A stretch of 64,000 nt of DNA from Balaenoptera acutorostrata. Lineage: Eukaryota > Chordata > Mammalia > Artiodactyla > Balaenopteridae. The notes below the pieces were generated by a model. It searched no databases. It had not been told where the DNA came from and was given only the letters and a program-made list of their open reading frames with translations. The stretch's first letter is position 1. Every line of letters starts with the position of its first letter. Below, one piece after another: positions 24,174 to 37,269 of this stretch. The DNA lies in NCBI RefSeq assembly GCF_949987535.1, contig NC_080081.1, forward strand, positions 41,022,428 to 41,086,427, read 5' to 3'. Position numbers and translations under genes: made by a program.

Positions 24174-27100
24174 TGTGACAGTGATGTCCTGGTTCCAGAT
24201 AAGATGAAGTCATCACACTGAACCCTATTTCTCATACTGAATCCTGAACAGAATAACATGAAACAACCATTTGAAGACTCTCAAAAATAAAGAGATGGGG
24301 AAGAGACCATCATTCAAATTACCACTGAACAATTTTTGAGTTTACTAATTTTCCCCTTCTGGTGTTCCCCATTTTGAACTCATCACATCCACAAAATTCA
24401 GAGGTGACACTAGCATAGACAGAAAGGAATCCAGGGGAATTCCAATAGTTCTTCCTTAAGAAGTGAGAAAGAGGCCACAGAGAAAGAATGTAAATTTCCC
24501 ATATTGTTCTTTTTCTTCTTCTCCCCCTCCTTCTTCTTCTTCTTTGATTTTATCCATTTTATCAACCCCAGCACTTAATTAATCCTGTGAAGAGTAGAAA
24601 CCTAAAAACTCTAGGGAAGGGGAACCTCTCTTGACATTTGGAGATGTGAGGAAAACGTGATCCCAAGAAGGTGAGTAAATACCTATTGTTTTTTTCCTTC
24701 TCTCTTTCCTCCCATCACTTGCTCATGAAATAAGGACCATGGAGATAAAGGTACAGGAGAGAATAATACAGAAGGTCCTTGCTTTCTTATAGGGGATCAG
24801 ACAAGGGATCTCCAGGAAACTAGAAAGTTCAAAGGAGAGTGTGGACAGGGTGGATCTCAGGAAGGTACTTTGTAAATTTGTAGACAGTAAATTTTCAGAT
24901 ATTAGAAACTGTGGTAAGAAGTCTGGAGTGGAACAATCTCTCTTACCAGAGAAAGTTCCTTAAAGACAGAACCCTTTTCTTATGTCTTTGCAAAATTAAA
25001 TGTGCTAATTATCCCACCACAGATTTTAGGAAAGTCTCTGTTCACTCAGTCATGTGAAGTCAACTAAATATTTTATTTTATAAATTGCAGTAATGATGAT
25101 TTTGCATCCCTCAAAGGAGATGAAAATGATAAATATTTGAAATAAAATGTTTAAAAGTTGGCTTGAGAAAATCTTTTAATTCTGTTGACCTTCAGTTTAG
25201 CATTTTGCAACATAGAATAATAAGTATTATTACAGTAATAATAATAAAACTAACATTTATATAGCAAGAGTTAATTCTCACAACAACCTTTTGATGAGGA
25301 TAATCCTATGAGAGGGACATTGAGATACAGTTTTTTTACTTCCCCAAAATTCATGTTATATGCGTATTGTGTTCCTTTCACCAGGATAGGGGCTTAACAA
25401 GTAAACATGGGCTAAATTTCTTTTCAATGTGTAAAGCAGTGTAGAAAAATTAGATGAAGTTAATATGCAAAATAAAGATATTAATTAGTTTCCTTTTTTT
25501 TAATTTAAACATTCTGTGTTGTTAGAAGGAAATGATTCTGTACCTATTGAAATAAGGGAGAGTAAAAAGAGACCATTAATGATATGATAACAAATAAAAT
25601 AGTTACCAATTAGAAAAAATAAAATCTTTAAACTTCAGTGAGTTCAACAGAGAATCTCATACTGTGATTTGACAATTAATACAGAACTTACCTTAAGTGT
25701 GTTGGCTTAAAATAGCAAAACAACTTTAATTGAATAAGCACTTTTGCTTGTTAGAGAAGAGATAAATTGACATACTTTTCATAGGAATCAGTGTAGTGAC
25801 TTTAATATAATATTCTTGTGGAATTCATTAATTCACAAAATGGAGGGCTTTATTGTCTATAAAAGTTAAATAAGTGATATGGTTTATGGAAATATAAGGT
25901 ACCATTCCTCAGGTAGAGCATATTAAGCAGAAATAACCAAGTTAACTTATAATTCAAATGCCAGGCTAACCTGAGAATAAAATATGGCTAATATGGTGGT
26001 TATAACATGCTGATTCTATGATTTTAATTAAACCTATAACTTTGGGAACTCTAGTTGCCTGCAAAAAGTCATGGCCACATATTCTTAGACATTTTCTGGA
26101 AATATTTAACATCTGAATCCAAGGATAACCAAGATAAAGACTAATGTTCAAAGCTGAATGCAAAATTGAGAATTTGCTAGCACCATGTTCTGACACAGCA
26201 AAACTACCAGCGTGAATGCCCCTGAATTCTATTTCATAATGACAACTGTAAAAGTAAATGTAAGTATTATTTTCTTTTCCTTACATTCACATTCTTATTG
26301 CAAACTCCACTATCTAAGAATAAGAATGAGCTTTTGTATACTAAATAGTAATTAACATGACAAAAACTACAGTACATGGAAACTAGCCCTCTTCTTCTAA
26401 ACATGGCTCATCTATATAAAACTTTGATTTATTTTTTTAAATTAATTCGGTACTCAGTACTAATTTGAAGTGAAGAGTGGGAAACGTTACTGATACAGAG
26501 TAAAGCCCTCAAATTCTGGTATGTGGAATAGAAAAATTGGCAAATAGACACAGTGGAACTTGGGGGACACAGAAACATGACTTGATTGAAGATTGTGGCA
26601 TGAATATGAGTAACAATAAGCTTTCATAACTAAGATTCTGATCATATGAGAGTCTTACTTTGGTGTTTTGGTGCAGTTTATAATTTTGACTGAAGTTGAG
26701 GGGCTGATTTTTATAGAGGCAGCATTATAAAGCAAATGCTGAATACCTCGAAAATACCACAGACTTCAGGTCTCACAAAAGTGTTTGCTTCTGGGTAACA
26801 CCAAAAGAACTGAGAAAGACATCCAAGGCAAAGACCATGGAAGACCAGCCAAAGTTGGCCAGATGATGGCCTCAGAAATGCTGGCTGATCAGGGTTCAGT
26901 AAGCAAACCACAGAAGCTGGGGTTGCAAAAACCTAAGATGCAAAAGTCAATGAAATTGACCTCCATGCAAAACAAGCATTTTAAATAAGCATAGATTCTA
27001 AGCAGTCATAGACTCTCAAGCTGCTGACCTTGAACTACATGAACAAAATTTGGCTTAATATTGCAGGTAAGGTTGAGGCTGACTTAGATCGTTTAGGTAT

Positions 27101-27697
27101 GGGTCAAAAGAACATAACTGTTACCCTTCAACTTCAAAATCGCTGAGTCTTATAGGCTGAAGAAGACTAGGGAAACTCTTCTTGAAAAGTTTTATTGTGA
27201 GCCTAGATAGTCATCTTTCGTTGCTCAAATTCCATTCTGTTTGGGCCAAGAAGGAAACTCTGGATGGAGTTAACTGGATTCACATTCTCAACAGTCCCTT
27301 CCTCAAATTATCTCTGTATTGCTTATCATATACAACATGAAGGTTATCTTCTTAACTTTAAACTGACTCATAGCCAGGGAGAGAAGAATAAAGCCACTGT
27401 AGCACAGGAATAAACATGCAATAAACTTCCACATGTAAGTGTGGTAATTACGACAATTTATAATTTACAGGGGGATTGAAAAAAACAATGAAGTACAAAG
27501 AGGTTATAAAAATAAAAAGGATTTGAATATACTCTATGGAAAATGCCTCACATAAGACATTGACTGGAACTATCACTACTGTTCATTTCTAAATCTTGGG
27601 AGAAGGGGGCAATATCTCTAATGTCAGTCTCTGAGGGAAGAGAGAGCATGCAGAGAGGAAACCTCCTAACCCAGCTATTTAAAAAATGTGCAATGTC
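24174..27697. other. Mostly unique DNA
   Basis: No host exon is supported. A CT/CTT-rich tract lies at 24507-24545. A MIR fragment is listed separately. The 67-codon frame at 26785-26988 has no domain I recognise and is probably chance. The rest is AT-rich and featureless. Confidence 0.5.
25205..25335 (-). repeat. MIR fragment, antisense
   Basis: The blocks ttaattctcacaacaacctt and aggataatcctatgagaggg follow the reverse complement of the MIR core. Short and decayed. Confidence 0.5.
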
Positions 27698-27712
27698 AAA
27701 ATTAACCACTTT

Positions 27713-28320
27713 TATTTTTACTTCTTTTCTCTTTTTTAAAAAATTAATTATCTATTTTATACATATTAGTGTATATATGTCAATCCCAATCTCCCAATTC
27801 ATCCCACCACCACCACCCCTTCCCGCTTTCCCCCCTTGGTATCCATAGGTTTGTTCTCTACATCTGTGTCTCCATTTGTGCCTTGCAAACTAGTTCATCT
27901 GTACCATTTTTCTAGATTCCACATATATGCGTTAATATACTATATTTATTTTTCTCTTTCTGACTTACTTCACTCTGTGTGACAGTCTCTAGGTCCATCC
28001 ACGTCTCTACAAATGACCCAGTTTTGTTCCTTTCTATGGCTAATATTCCATTGTATATATATACCACATCTTCTTTATCCATTCATCTGTCAATGGGCAT
28101 TTAAGTTGCTTCCATGACTTGGCTATTGTAAATAGTGCTGCAATGAACATTGGGGTACATGTGTCTTTTTGAATTATGGTTTTCTCAGGGTATATGCCCA
28201 GTAGTGGGATTGCTGGGTCATATGGTAATTCTATTTTTAGTTTTCTAAGGAACCTCCCTACTGTTCTCCATAGTGGCTGTATCAATTTACATTCTTACCA
28301 ACAGTGCAAGAGGGTTCCCT
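27713..28320 (-). mobile_element. 5'-truncated L1, antisense, with perfect TSD
   Basis: On the minus strand it encodes the last 81 codons before a stop in the ORF2 C-terminus (frame 28040-28285, ending YIYTMEY), then a short 3' UTR. The reverse complement of the 3' UTR matches the short type at 45368-45540. A perfect 15 bp TSD, aaaattaaccacttt, lies at 27698-27712 and 28321-28335. The tail is short and T-rich on the plus strand. Confidence 0.94.
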
Positions 28321-28335
28321 AAAATTAACCACTTT

Positions 28336-30400
28336 CTTAAATATTTCGATCAGTTGAATTTGAGTTCACACTGGCATATCCTCCCTTCGTTTTTGAAGTT
28401 TTTTCTTGGTTTGCCTTCTTCTTTCACGATCTTAGTCTCTGCTATGGTCTTTGGAATTTGCTGGGTATAATATTAGGTTGGAATACTGTATTAACATTTT
28501 TGGAGGAGGAAGATTCTACTTGGGATAACTGCGCTGGGGTTGAAACTGACTTATTTTCTACATTTGGCAGGGGATGGTGCCAAAGGTGAAAAATCAAGTG
28601 TGTCTTATTAACTTTCTAAGCTCTTTAAAACATGACTTAATAGATACTTTTAACTAAGCTGATTCAACTTTTAAGATTTTGAAGGAACCATACCCATTCC
28701 CAGATAAAATAGCCTGAGAAGCAACTTCTTAAAGAACTTGATTCCTCCTAGCCAACAAGAACTCTCAGGATGAAACTGAGCAGAAGGCCAAATTATAATA
28801 GACATATTTCTTTGTCTAACTCATATATGGTTAAACATTGATTTCAGATTTTAATTCCTTCATGTTTGACATTATTATATTTTTATTTGCAAGATAATTG
28901 AATTTTTAGACTTTTTCACCAAGAATTTGACAGGGTTTTTTTTTAATTAAAATAAGAGGACACCCTATAGTTGACAATTTTATATTGGAATATCTTAGCA
29001 TTATAATTTTGTGGTTTGCAGATCCTTTGATAGACTATACTGAATAAGGTGGTTTGAAAAAATTAGGGTGGAAAATTGAAAGATGTATAATTTTGACTTT
29101 GGACATATACTGATTTTGAGGAAAAAGCTAGTTAACACATTATCCTGACCTATTTTCAGGAACATTTGCACAGGTCATAGGTGGTTTTAGGAGAAAACAC
29201 AAAAGAGTCATGGATAACATGAGAGGACATTTCAGGGGTGGAAAGGAATATTCCCCTCAAGCATTCCACAGCTTTTTCTAATCCAAACCTATTGAACTTA
29301 ATTTTGGACATGATCAACCAGCAGTGCAACCATCTTCCTCAGAGGAGGCCCACAGTCTACTAAACAGTCTTTACATATGTTCACGAGGGGGTTCTCAAGC
29401 TCTTTGATGGGCATATTCAAAAAGCAAATAATTTCTCATTCATTTTCATATATACTATGATGAAATTTAATAGATGGAATCAATTAAACGCATTGTACAT
29501 GCGGAGTAATATATTTCAGCTTTTATATTTCTATTTCCTGTCATCTTATCTTTTGTATAGTATCCACAGAGACACAAAAGTAGGTACTACTTTTTAAAAA
29601 AATATAAAATAACGCTTAAAGTTTTAACTATAAAAGCCTCACCAATTAATAAAAAATGTTTTTAGGTGCTTTTATCTTATCCCTAAAAATTTGAAACAAA
29701 AATATTTTTAACAATATATCCATTACCAATACAAAATATTTCTCAGTCTCCTATTTAAAAGGTAAACAAAGGCAAAGGGAAATAAAAATTAATTTGTTTT
29801 TGCACAGTTTTGATTTTTTTCCCTTAGAATCGGCAAGATTCAGAAACATGATGTATTTCTCTATGGACTTGTTGTCTTTGGACAGGGATAATACAAAAAT
29901 AGTTAGTGGATGAAACTACAAAAGAGGCTAAAATTATCAGGAGAGGTATAATATTAGGTCATTAAATTCTAAGATGTTAGTTTTACATAAATTTTAAATA
30001 TTTTTAAAAGTTTTAAGATACTATAACAAATCAAGGCAAAAAAAGTATACTTACTTCATGTTGTATTACATGGGAAAATTTGGGGATTTAAAAATACCAA
30101 ATTTTTGTACCACAATAAGGTTACAGAGTCTATAGAAAGTATTATCAAACACAGTTAATAAGAGCATAGTAGAAGTACTGAAGACAAATGAGTTAGTCTC
30201 TGAAAATGCATGTATTTTGCACCCTAAACATGCTAACCTAGACAATTATGGCAAAAACATAAATACACAATTACAGATTCTTTTAGCATTTAGAAGTGTG
30301 TCATCACATTTCATATGACCCCTCGAAAACTTTGCTGTATATTTTTAACTGAAAAAGGAAAATTACACCTTAGAATTATGATAAAAATAATTTTGACAAT
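28336..30400. other. Unclassified AT-rich DNA
   Basis: No gene and no named repeat seen. T and A runs are short. It behaves as ordinary intergenic or intronic DNA. Confidence 0.5.
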
Positions 30401-31900
30401 TACAGACCCTAGAGGGGCTTGGGGAATCCCAAAAGTTCTTGGAGTACACTCCGAGAAGTGATGATATAGAAACAAACACAACATCTAGAATGATGGTTTG
30501 TTATGCTGCAATAGTTGTATGAGACAAATTTGTTACCAGAGTGTGGTACTGCTGGAAAAAAACAAAACAAAACAAAAATGAAAGCAAACAATAAAACCTC
30601 ACAACTGAGTTTTGGGTCTTGAGACCAAGTCAGTAGCAGAATCTGGCAAAGTACTGAAAAGACTATTTGCAGGAGCTGAAAAATGGTGAAAAAATTGTTA
30701 TAGAAGGCTGGAAAAATGGTAATCCATATAGTATAGTTTGGACACAAAGGACAAGGCTTCTACTTCTAGTACCTTGGATGATAGAAAAACATGTACCTAA
30801 TGAACTTTAAAATTTGTGCAATGAGGTTTCAGAAAAGAATGGTGACATATTATGTGGATTTTACAAGGTGCATATGATAGGATACTAGAAGATGAGAAAA
30901 ACTAAGGAGAGAACAGAAGAGATTGCAAGCAAAACTTAGAAGAAATAGAAGGAGCTTAAAACTCTCTTGGTTAGAAAATAAAACTCTCTTATCTCTCCCC
31001 CCAACCCCTGCTTTTAGACAAAAACCCTTCTTAAAGTAAAATACAATCTGGGGCAAAGACAACTAGAGGCATAACTGTAAGTTCCTTGGTAATACCATTG
31101 AAAAAGTTAAAGAGATATGCCCTCTCGGGTAAAATGGTTTCTAGGATACCTAAGGGCATTATCTCACAGCATCACAAGCCCAGAATAGCAATGGTTAGAT
31201 ATAAGGTCTGTGATAATGGCTTTTGACACATAGAATGGAATACATTCAGATTTATAGGAAATAAGTTTTCAAGGGGACTGTATTAGCTCCCATCTTTGAT
31301 TAAAAGAGACTAAAACTTTCAAGATGGAAATATACCTTAGGCCCCCAAATTTCTCCAGGCTGGAAACAGGCTGAGAACGTTGCTCCAAGAGCATATAACC
31401 CAATGCCTTATTCAGAAGTGTCCAAGAAGGGTAAAAAGAAGGGTTTCCTAGAGAACAGAAAGGAAGGTTGCAGAGAAAATGAACTGGAGAGTTTACATTG
31501 AGAAGTTGAACCAAAAGAAAGAACATTCCTTGCCTCTGTACTTTGGGGCCAAAATGTGCCGGCTGGATTGCAAAATGACTGAGCCAGTGACAGTACCTGT
31601 CTCCCATTTTTCACCTAATCCAAGGGAATGCTTATAAATTATCCTCTCCCTTAGTCCCCATTGTGTTTTTGGTGTGTGATGAGAAAACAAGTGGTCTTTT
31701 AAACCCATAATCATCCAGATCAAGAGGAGCAACACACACGGTGCTACATCTGGACCAAATGTTAATCACAAGATCTTGAACTCCAAGTTTAATGCTATGA
31801 TCTGATGAGATTTTTGTGGTCCTTGGAGAAATGTTAACATATATTATATATAGGAGGGATATAAGTAATTTTGGCCACAAGGTGAATTGAGGTAAATTAA
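30401..31900 (+). repeat. Possible ancient ERVL-MaLR-like internal region
   Basis: A long stretch of moderately GC-richer DNA contains blocks such as ggagtacactccgagaagtg, gagtgtggtactgctgg, aatgaggtttcagaaaagaa and ctatgatctgatgagatttt. These remind me of non-coding internal sequence of mammalian MaLR-type retrotransposons. No retroviral protein frame is visible and no LTR pair is defined. The call is from memory and weak. Confidence 0.3.
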
Positions 31901-32479
31901 TTTCACTGATGCATTGTTACTTGGCTTGGAAAGTGGGAGAGTTATTCTGTAATTTGCTTTGCCCAATGGGAACTTTTCAATAGCAGCATAATCAGAGACC
32001 CGAAAAGCATGTGCTGTGGTGCAATCCTCATTTCACTGTTTTCCATTTTGCCATATCCATAAGAAAATGTCCAGGATGGCTGATTGCAGGCGTATAATAG
32101 ACATGTGGAAAAGACCTAGAACTTTATTTCAAGGTCTTAAATTTTATTTTAAATAATAGCGACAAAGATTTAGGAAACTAAATTTTAAAATGTACCATTT
32201 TATATACAATTAAAACATATCAAATATACAAGCATAAATATAAATTAAAATGTGTAAGATCTTTCATAGAAATATATAAAATAATATTAAAAGAATTCTA
32301 AGATCTAAATAATGGAAGCATATATGGTGTCTATGATTTGGAACACTCAACTTATAAGATTTGTAACTTGTCTTACACAAAGTTACAAAACCAGGGAAGT
32401 GCAATGATATTCATGGAAGTCTTTTTATGTGTTTATGCATGTTAAAAAGGACAATTGATTATACAAATTATTTGTAAAT

Positions 32480-33115
32480 GCAAACGGTAGAGAATAGCTA
32501 AGACAATTTGTGCAAGACAAGATGGAAATATTAATCTAACCAAACACCAAAACTTCTTATAATGTGTTGGCAATTAAGAAAGTATGGTTTTGGTGCAGGG
32601 ATAGGCAAAAAGACCATTAGGACAAAGTACAGTCCAAAACTAGATGATTGCATATCTGGTTTATGAAAAAATAAACACAATATGCATTAGAGAAGAATGG
32701 TTATTGACACTGTCTTCAAAAAACAATGTGGGTCAATTGGATAGCAACATAGAATATAAAGAAATTTGATCTTTGCCTCATACCATATACAAAACCCTAA
32801 CTTAGATTTGTAAACCTAAATGTGAAAAGGCAAAATTGTGAAGCTTTTAGCATATGATATAGTTGAATATTTTTATTGTCTCCTAGAAGATGAGTTTTAT
32901 AAAATAAAATAAAAATACCAATTATAAATAAAAAGCTTAATAGATTGGTTAAATTAAACAGGATTTCATGCTACCATAACACTGTTAAGAGATTAGAAAG
33001 AAAAAACAGGAGTGGGAAAAAATATTTGCAACACAAACAAATCGTAAAAGCTGGTATCCTAAAGATATATGTTAAAAATGCTAAAAATCAAGATAATGAA
33101 GTGCAATCAAAACCC
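32480..33115 (+). mobile_element. Ancient L1 ORF2 fragment
   Basis: Diverged L1 ORF2 sequence in sense order: ggtttatgaaaaaataaaca, aaacaatgtgggtcaattgg, ctcataccatatacaaaacc, taaacctaaatgtgaaaagg and gagtgggaaaaaatatttgc. The frame is lost. It corresponds to the region between the RT domain and the Cys-rich end. Confidence 0.75.
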
Positions 33116-33122
33116 TGGACAA

Positions 33123-33157
33123 TTAATTTATCATTTAAGTTATTAATGATAAATTAA
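33123..33157. repeat. AT-rich perfect inverted repeat
   Basis: Arms ttaatttatcatt and aatgataaattaa (13 bp each) flank a 9-base loop. It sits at the junction between two ancient L1 fragments in very AT-rich DNA. Confidence 0.8.
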
Positions 33158-33339
33158 GATATTTATATATAATAAGTTTATTATATATTAACATTTTATG
33201 TATAATTAATATATTTTATTAATAATTTATTAACATATTTTAATTAATTACATGAATTAATAATGTAGATATGTCAATTCACATTAATCTATAGACTCAA
33301 TATACCCTCAATTAAATTTAGTGGAAATTGAAAAAACTG

Positions 33340-33690
33340 GTTCTAATACTTATATAAATTCCAGTGTCAAAATAGCCAGTATACATTTACAGAAATACAA
33401 GGCGGTCAGCAATAATTATATTAAAGCTAAATTAATTAAGATAGTGTGATTTTGGTACAAGAATAAACAAAAAGATCAGAGGAGTAGAGAGCCCAGAAAC
33501 AGACCAAGCATACTATGTAGGCATTTTATCTGCAAGAAAAAGTGGTAAAACAGAGAAATGCATTCAATAAATGGTCCTATAAAAATTGGAGAGCCATGTG
33601 GGAAAAATGCCTACATCACACCATTCACAAAAATAACTTTCGCTAAAATAACTTTTAAGCAGGTATTATATACAAATTGAAAGGAAAAAT
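33340..33690 (+). mobile_element. Second ancient L1 ORF2 fragment
   Basis: This repeats part of the ORF2 region already covered by the fragment upstream: tacagaaatacaaggcggtc, attaagatagtgtgattttg, gagagcccagaaacagacca and accattcacaaaaataactt. Because the same protein region occurs twice, it is a separate insertion or a duplication. Confidence 0.65.
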
Positions 33691-33819
33691 AGCTTGTAGT
33701 ATACAATATAGAATACTGAATTTTTGGTTGTGCTTAAATGTATAGTAATTATAGTGTCATTTTACTATTTAAATTATCTTGTCAAAAATATTTAGCCAAA
33801 GAGATATGAAGATTTTTGG

Positions 33820-33861
33820 TAACTTGGATTTTATCTTCGATAACTTGGATTTTATCTTTGA
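33820..33861. repeat. 21 bp tandem duplication
   Basis: Two adjacent copies of taacttggattttatcttcga, one base different (c to t). It looks like a local replication-slippage duplication. Confidence 0.9.
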
Positions 33862-34049
33862 TAACAAACAATAGCATTGCTGGAGGCCAAACCGTGAAGC
33901 TCAGAAATGTCTACATTAGAATCATATTTGCAGTGTGGTAGAAGGCCATAGCAACCACAGATATAACTAAATACCCCCTTTTCTGAATAACCAATACAAT
34001 AGCCCCACTTTTAGACTACTGTTTTGTAGATAAAATTTATTTAAAAATC

Positions 34050-34315
34050 CAATCACTGAACTGCCATGATTTCTTGACAGCATCTAATAGGTAACCATCT
34101 GTCCTTTATTTAATCCCTCCTTAAAACCCTCTACCACAATCTTAAATCTTAGAAGAGGCCTCCCCACTCCAGCTTTCTTGGGACATCTTCATTTCCTCTG
34201 GGGTGTACTTTCTTTGCTATATCAAACTCAATAAACCTAATTTTATTAAACATAGATGTGTTCCTAGTGGTCTTTACTTCCTGGCTTTAACAACCAAAGA
34301 GGAAATTGTGACAGA
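34050..34315 (+). repeat. Possible LTR fragment
   Basis: The sequence is C-rich relative to its neighbours and includes tgtactttctttgctatatc and aaactcaataaacctaattt. This is a common arrangement around the polyadenylation signal of mammalian endogenous retroviral LTRs. No partner LTR or internal region is clear. Confidence 0.35.
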
Positions 34316-34958
34316 GAGTATTTAGGCATCTTCATGTTACAGTGTGAATAGGTTATTTGATTATGTGACTGGTTTTTATACTTCCAAATTCAATACATAC
34401 ATTATTATAGTATAAAATAGTGCTTTATATATTTTATCAAGAACAATGTTAGTTTATTTTAGTAATTACTTAGTGATTTGTGATGATTGAAATATTATAA
34501 GCTATAGTTCCAATAATAAGTTAAACTTACTTAAAAGGCACATTTCTGTCACTTAAAAATGTTTGAATTTATAAGAAAACTCATACCTACCAAATCACAG
34601 ATACATATTTAGGATACAACTTGCTGTAATTATATGTCTCCTTAGGGAGAACATGTGTCTGCTACAGAGGTGTTGGCAAGCATTCTCAGCGTTGTGATTA
34701 TACCATTTATAATGCTCCTTCCTAATTCAGAGGGCAGGCACGTTTTTTCTTACTATGTTAATTAGTTTCTCTTCAATAATCCAGATGTCTTGTTTATGTA
34801 ATTTATTCTTTCCTGTTGACTTTTTAGTAATGAGATTAATCCGTCTGTTTCCCCTGCTTCTAGTTTAATATTATGTTTCTATAATCATCCCCTTTAAAAT
34901 GAGAGTGAAAACCTCATTCTACCGTTTTACCAGCTTCTCTATTCTTCAAACATGGAAA

Positions 34959-34993
<35 letters not shown>

Positions 34994-35428
34994 TTTTTTC
35001 TTTATGGAAAAGTCACTGGGCAGACTTTTAAAAAAGTTTTTACATTATCCTCACCTTATAATTGTACAACAAAAATCTCATACCAGTACAAACACAGAAA
35101 TAATGTACTATTGTACTTTAGTAATATTGTGGTAAAATGTAGAATTAGATATTCTCTTGAATGTGATTGGATAGTGATGTAATAATATCAAGCCAAATGA
35201 AATGCATATATTTCCTCTGTTCATTGTTTGTTGATGCAGTTCCATTTTATATTTGCTCCTTTTACTCATGAACCCATGTTTCATAGGCATCTGCATGCCC
35301 ATGAATGAATGAACTCAGAAGATTTTCAACCAAACACACACTGAAAAGTAATAGTGGTGTGTGTCACCAGTGGTTTTCAAGGTGTGCATGGTTTAACTAG
35401 TGTAGTATTAATTAATTTGTTAATCAAA
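34316..35428. other. Unclassified DNA with poly(T) run
   Basis: No gene. A T run interrupted by one G spans 34963-35002 and creates phenylalanine-rich chance frames. No retroposon body is attached on the minus strand that I can identify. Confidence 0.5.
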
Positions 35429-35438
35429 GATTATTAGT

Positions 35439-37269
35439 GGGCTCACCACTATTATTCAACATAGTTTTGGAAGTTTTATCCACAGAAATCAGAGAAGAAA
35501 AGGAAATAAAAGGAATACAAATTGCAAAAGAAGTAAAGCTGTCACTGTTTGCAGATGACATAATACTATATATAAAGAATCCTAAAGATGCTATCAGAAA
35601 ACTCCTAGAGCTAATCAATGAATTTGGTAAAGTAGCAGGATACAAAATTAATGCACAGAAATCTCTTGCATTCCTATACACTAATAATGAAAGATCTGAA
35701 AGTGAAATTAAGAAAACACTCCCATTTACCATAGCAAAAAAAAGAATAAAAAACCTAGGAATAAACCTACGTAAGGACACAAAAGACCTGTATGCAGAAA
35801 ATTATGACACTGATGAAAGAAATTAAAGATGATACAAATAGATGGAGAGATATACCATGTTCTTGGATTGGAAGAATCAACATTGTGAAAATGATTCTAC
35901 TACCCAAAGCAATCTACAGATTCAATGCAATCCCTACCAAACTACCACTGGCATTTTTCACAGAACTAGAACAAAAAATTTCACCATTTGTTTGGAAACA
36001 AAAAAGACCCTGAATACCCAAAGCAATCTTGAGAAAGAAAAACAGAGGTGGAGGAATCAGGCTCCCTGACTTCAGACTATACTACAAAGCTACACTAATC
36101 AAGGCAGTATGGTACTAGCACAAAAACAGAAATATAGATCAGTGGAACAGGATAGAAAGCCCAGAGATAAACCCATGCACATATGGTCACCTTATATTTG
36201 ATTAAGGAGGCAAGAATATACAGTGGAGAAAACACAGTCTCTTCAGTAAGTGGTGCTTGGAAAACTGGACAGCTACATTTAAAAGAATGAAATTAGAACA
36301 CTCCTTAACACCATACACAAAAATAAACTCAAAATGGATTAAAGACCTAGATGTAAGAGCAGCCACCATCAAACTCTTAGAGGAAAACATAGGCAGAACA
36401 CTCTATGATATAAATCACAGCAAGATCCTTTTTGACCCAGCCCTAGAGAAATGGAAATAAAAACAAAAATAAACAAATGGGACATAATGAAACTTAAAAG
36501 CTTTTGTGAAGCAAAGGGAACCATAAACAAGACGAAAAGACAACCCTCAGAATGGGAGAAAATATTTGCAAATGAAGCAACTGACAAAGGATTAATCTCC
36601 AAAACATACAAGCAACTCATGCAGCTCAATATCAAAAAAGCAACAAACCCAATCCAAAAATGGGCAGAAGACCTAAATAGACATTTCTCCAAAGAAGATA
36701 TACAGATTGCCAACAAACACATGAAAGAATGCTCAACATCATTAATCATTAAAGAAATGCAAATCAAAACTACAATGAGATATCATCTCTCACCAGTCAG
36801 AATGGCATTCATCAAAAAATCTACAAACAATAAATGCTGGAGAGGTTGTGGAGAAAAGGGAACCCTCTTGCACTGTTGGTGGGAATGTAAATTGATACAA
36901 CTATGATGGAGAACAGTATGGAGGGTCCTTAAAAAACTAAAAATAGAACTACTATATGACCCAGCAATCCCACTACTGGGCATATACCCTGAGAAAACCA
37001 TAATTCAAAAAAAGTCATGTACCAAAATGTTCATTGCAGCACTATTTACAATAGCCAGGACATGGAAGTAACCTAAGTGTCCATCAACAGATGAATGGAT
37101 AAAGAAGATGTGGCACATATATACAATGGAATATTACTCAGCCATAAAAAGAAACAAAATTGAGTTATTTGTAGTGAGGTGGATGGACCTAGAGTCTGTT
37201 GTACAGAGTGAAGTAAGTCAGAAAGAGAAAAACAAGTACCGTATGCTAACACATATATATGGAATCTAA
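35439..37269 (+). pseudogene. L1 ORF2 C-terminal half, broken
   Basis: Carries the reverse-transcriptase palm with intact FADD at 35548-35559, inside a 129-codon frame (35437-35826) that ends in a frameshift. Later frames cover the thumb (35792-36013) and the Cys-rich end (36451-36906, with [19 protein letters not shown]). The N-terminal endonuclease is missing because the copy is 5'-truncated. Stop codons at several places rule out function, but damage is lighter than in the L1 at 16030. Confidence 0.93.

Noticed and set aside
26785..26988. 67-codon lysine-rich frame as a small protein gene
   Set aside because: No domain, no splice or promoter context, and the frame length is within chance expectation.
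30401..31900. Retroviral protein genes
   Set aside because: No gag, pol or env motif in any frame; at best a non-coding MaLR-like remnant.
34963..35002. Poly(T) run as an antisense retroposon tail
   Set aside because: No element body on the right and no flanking duplication.
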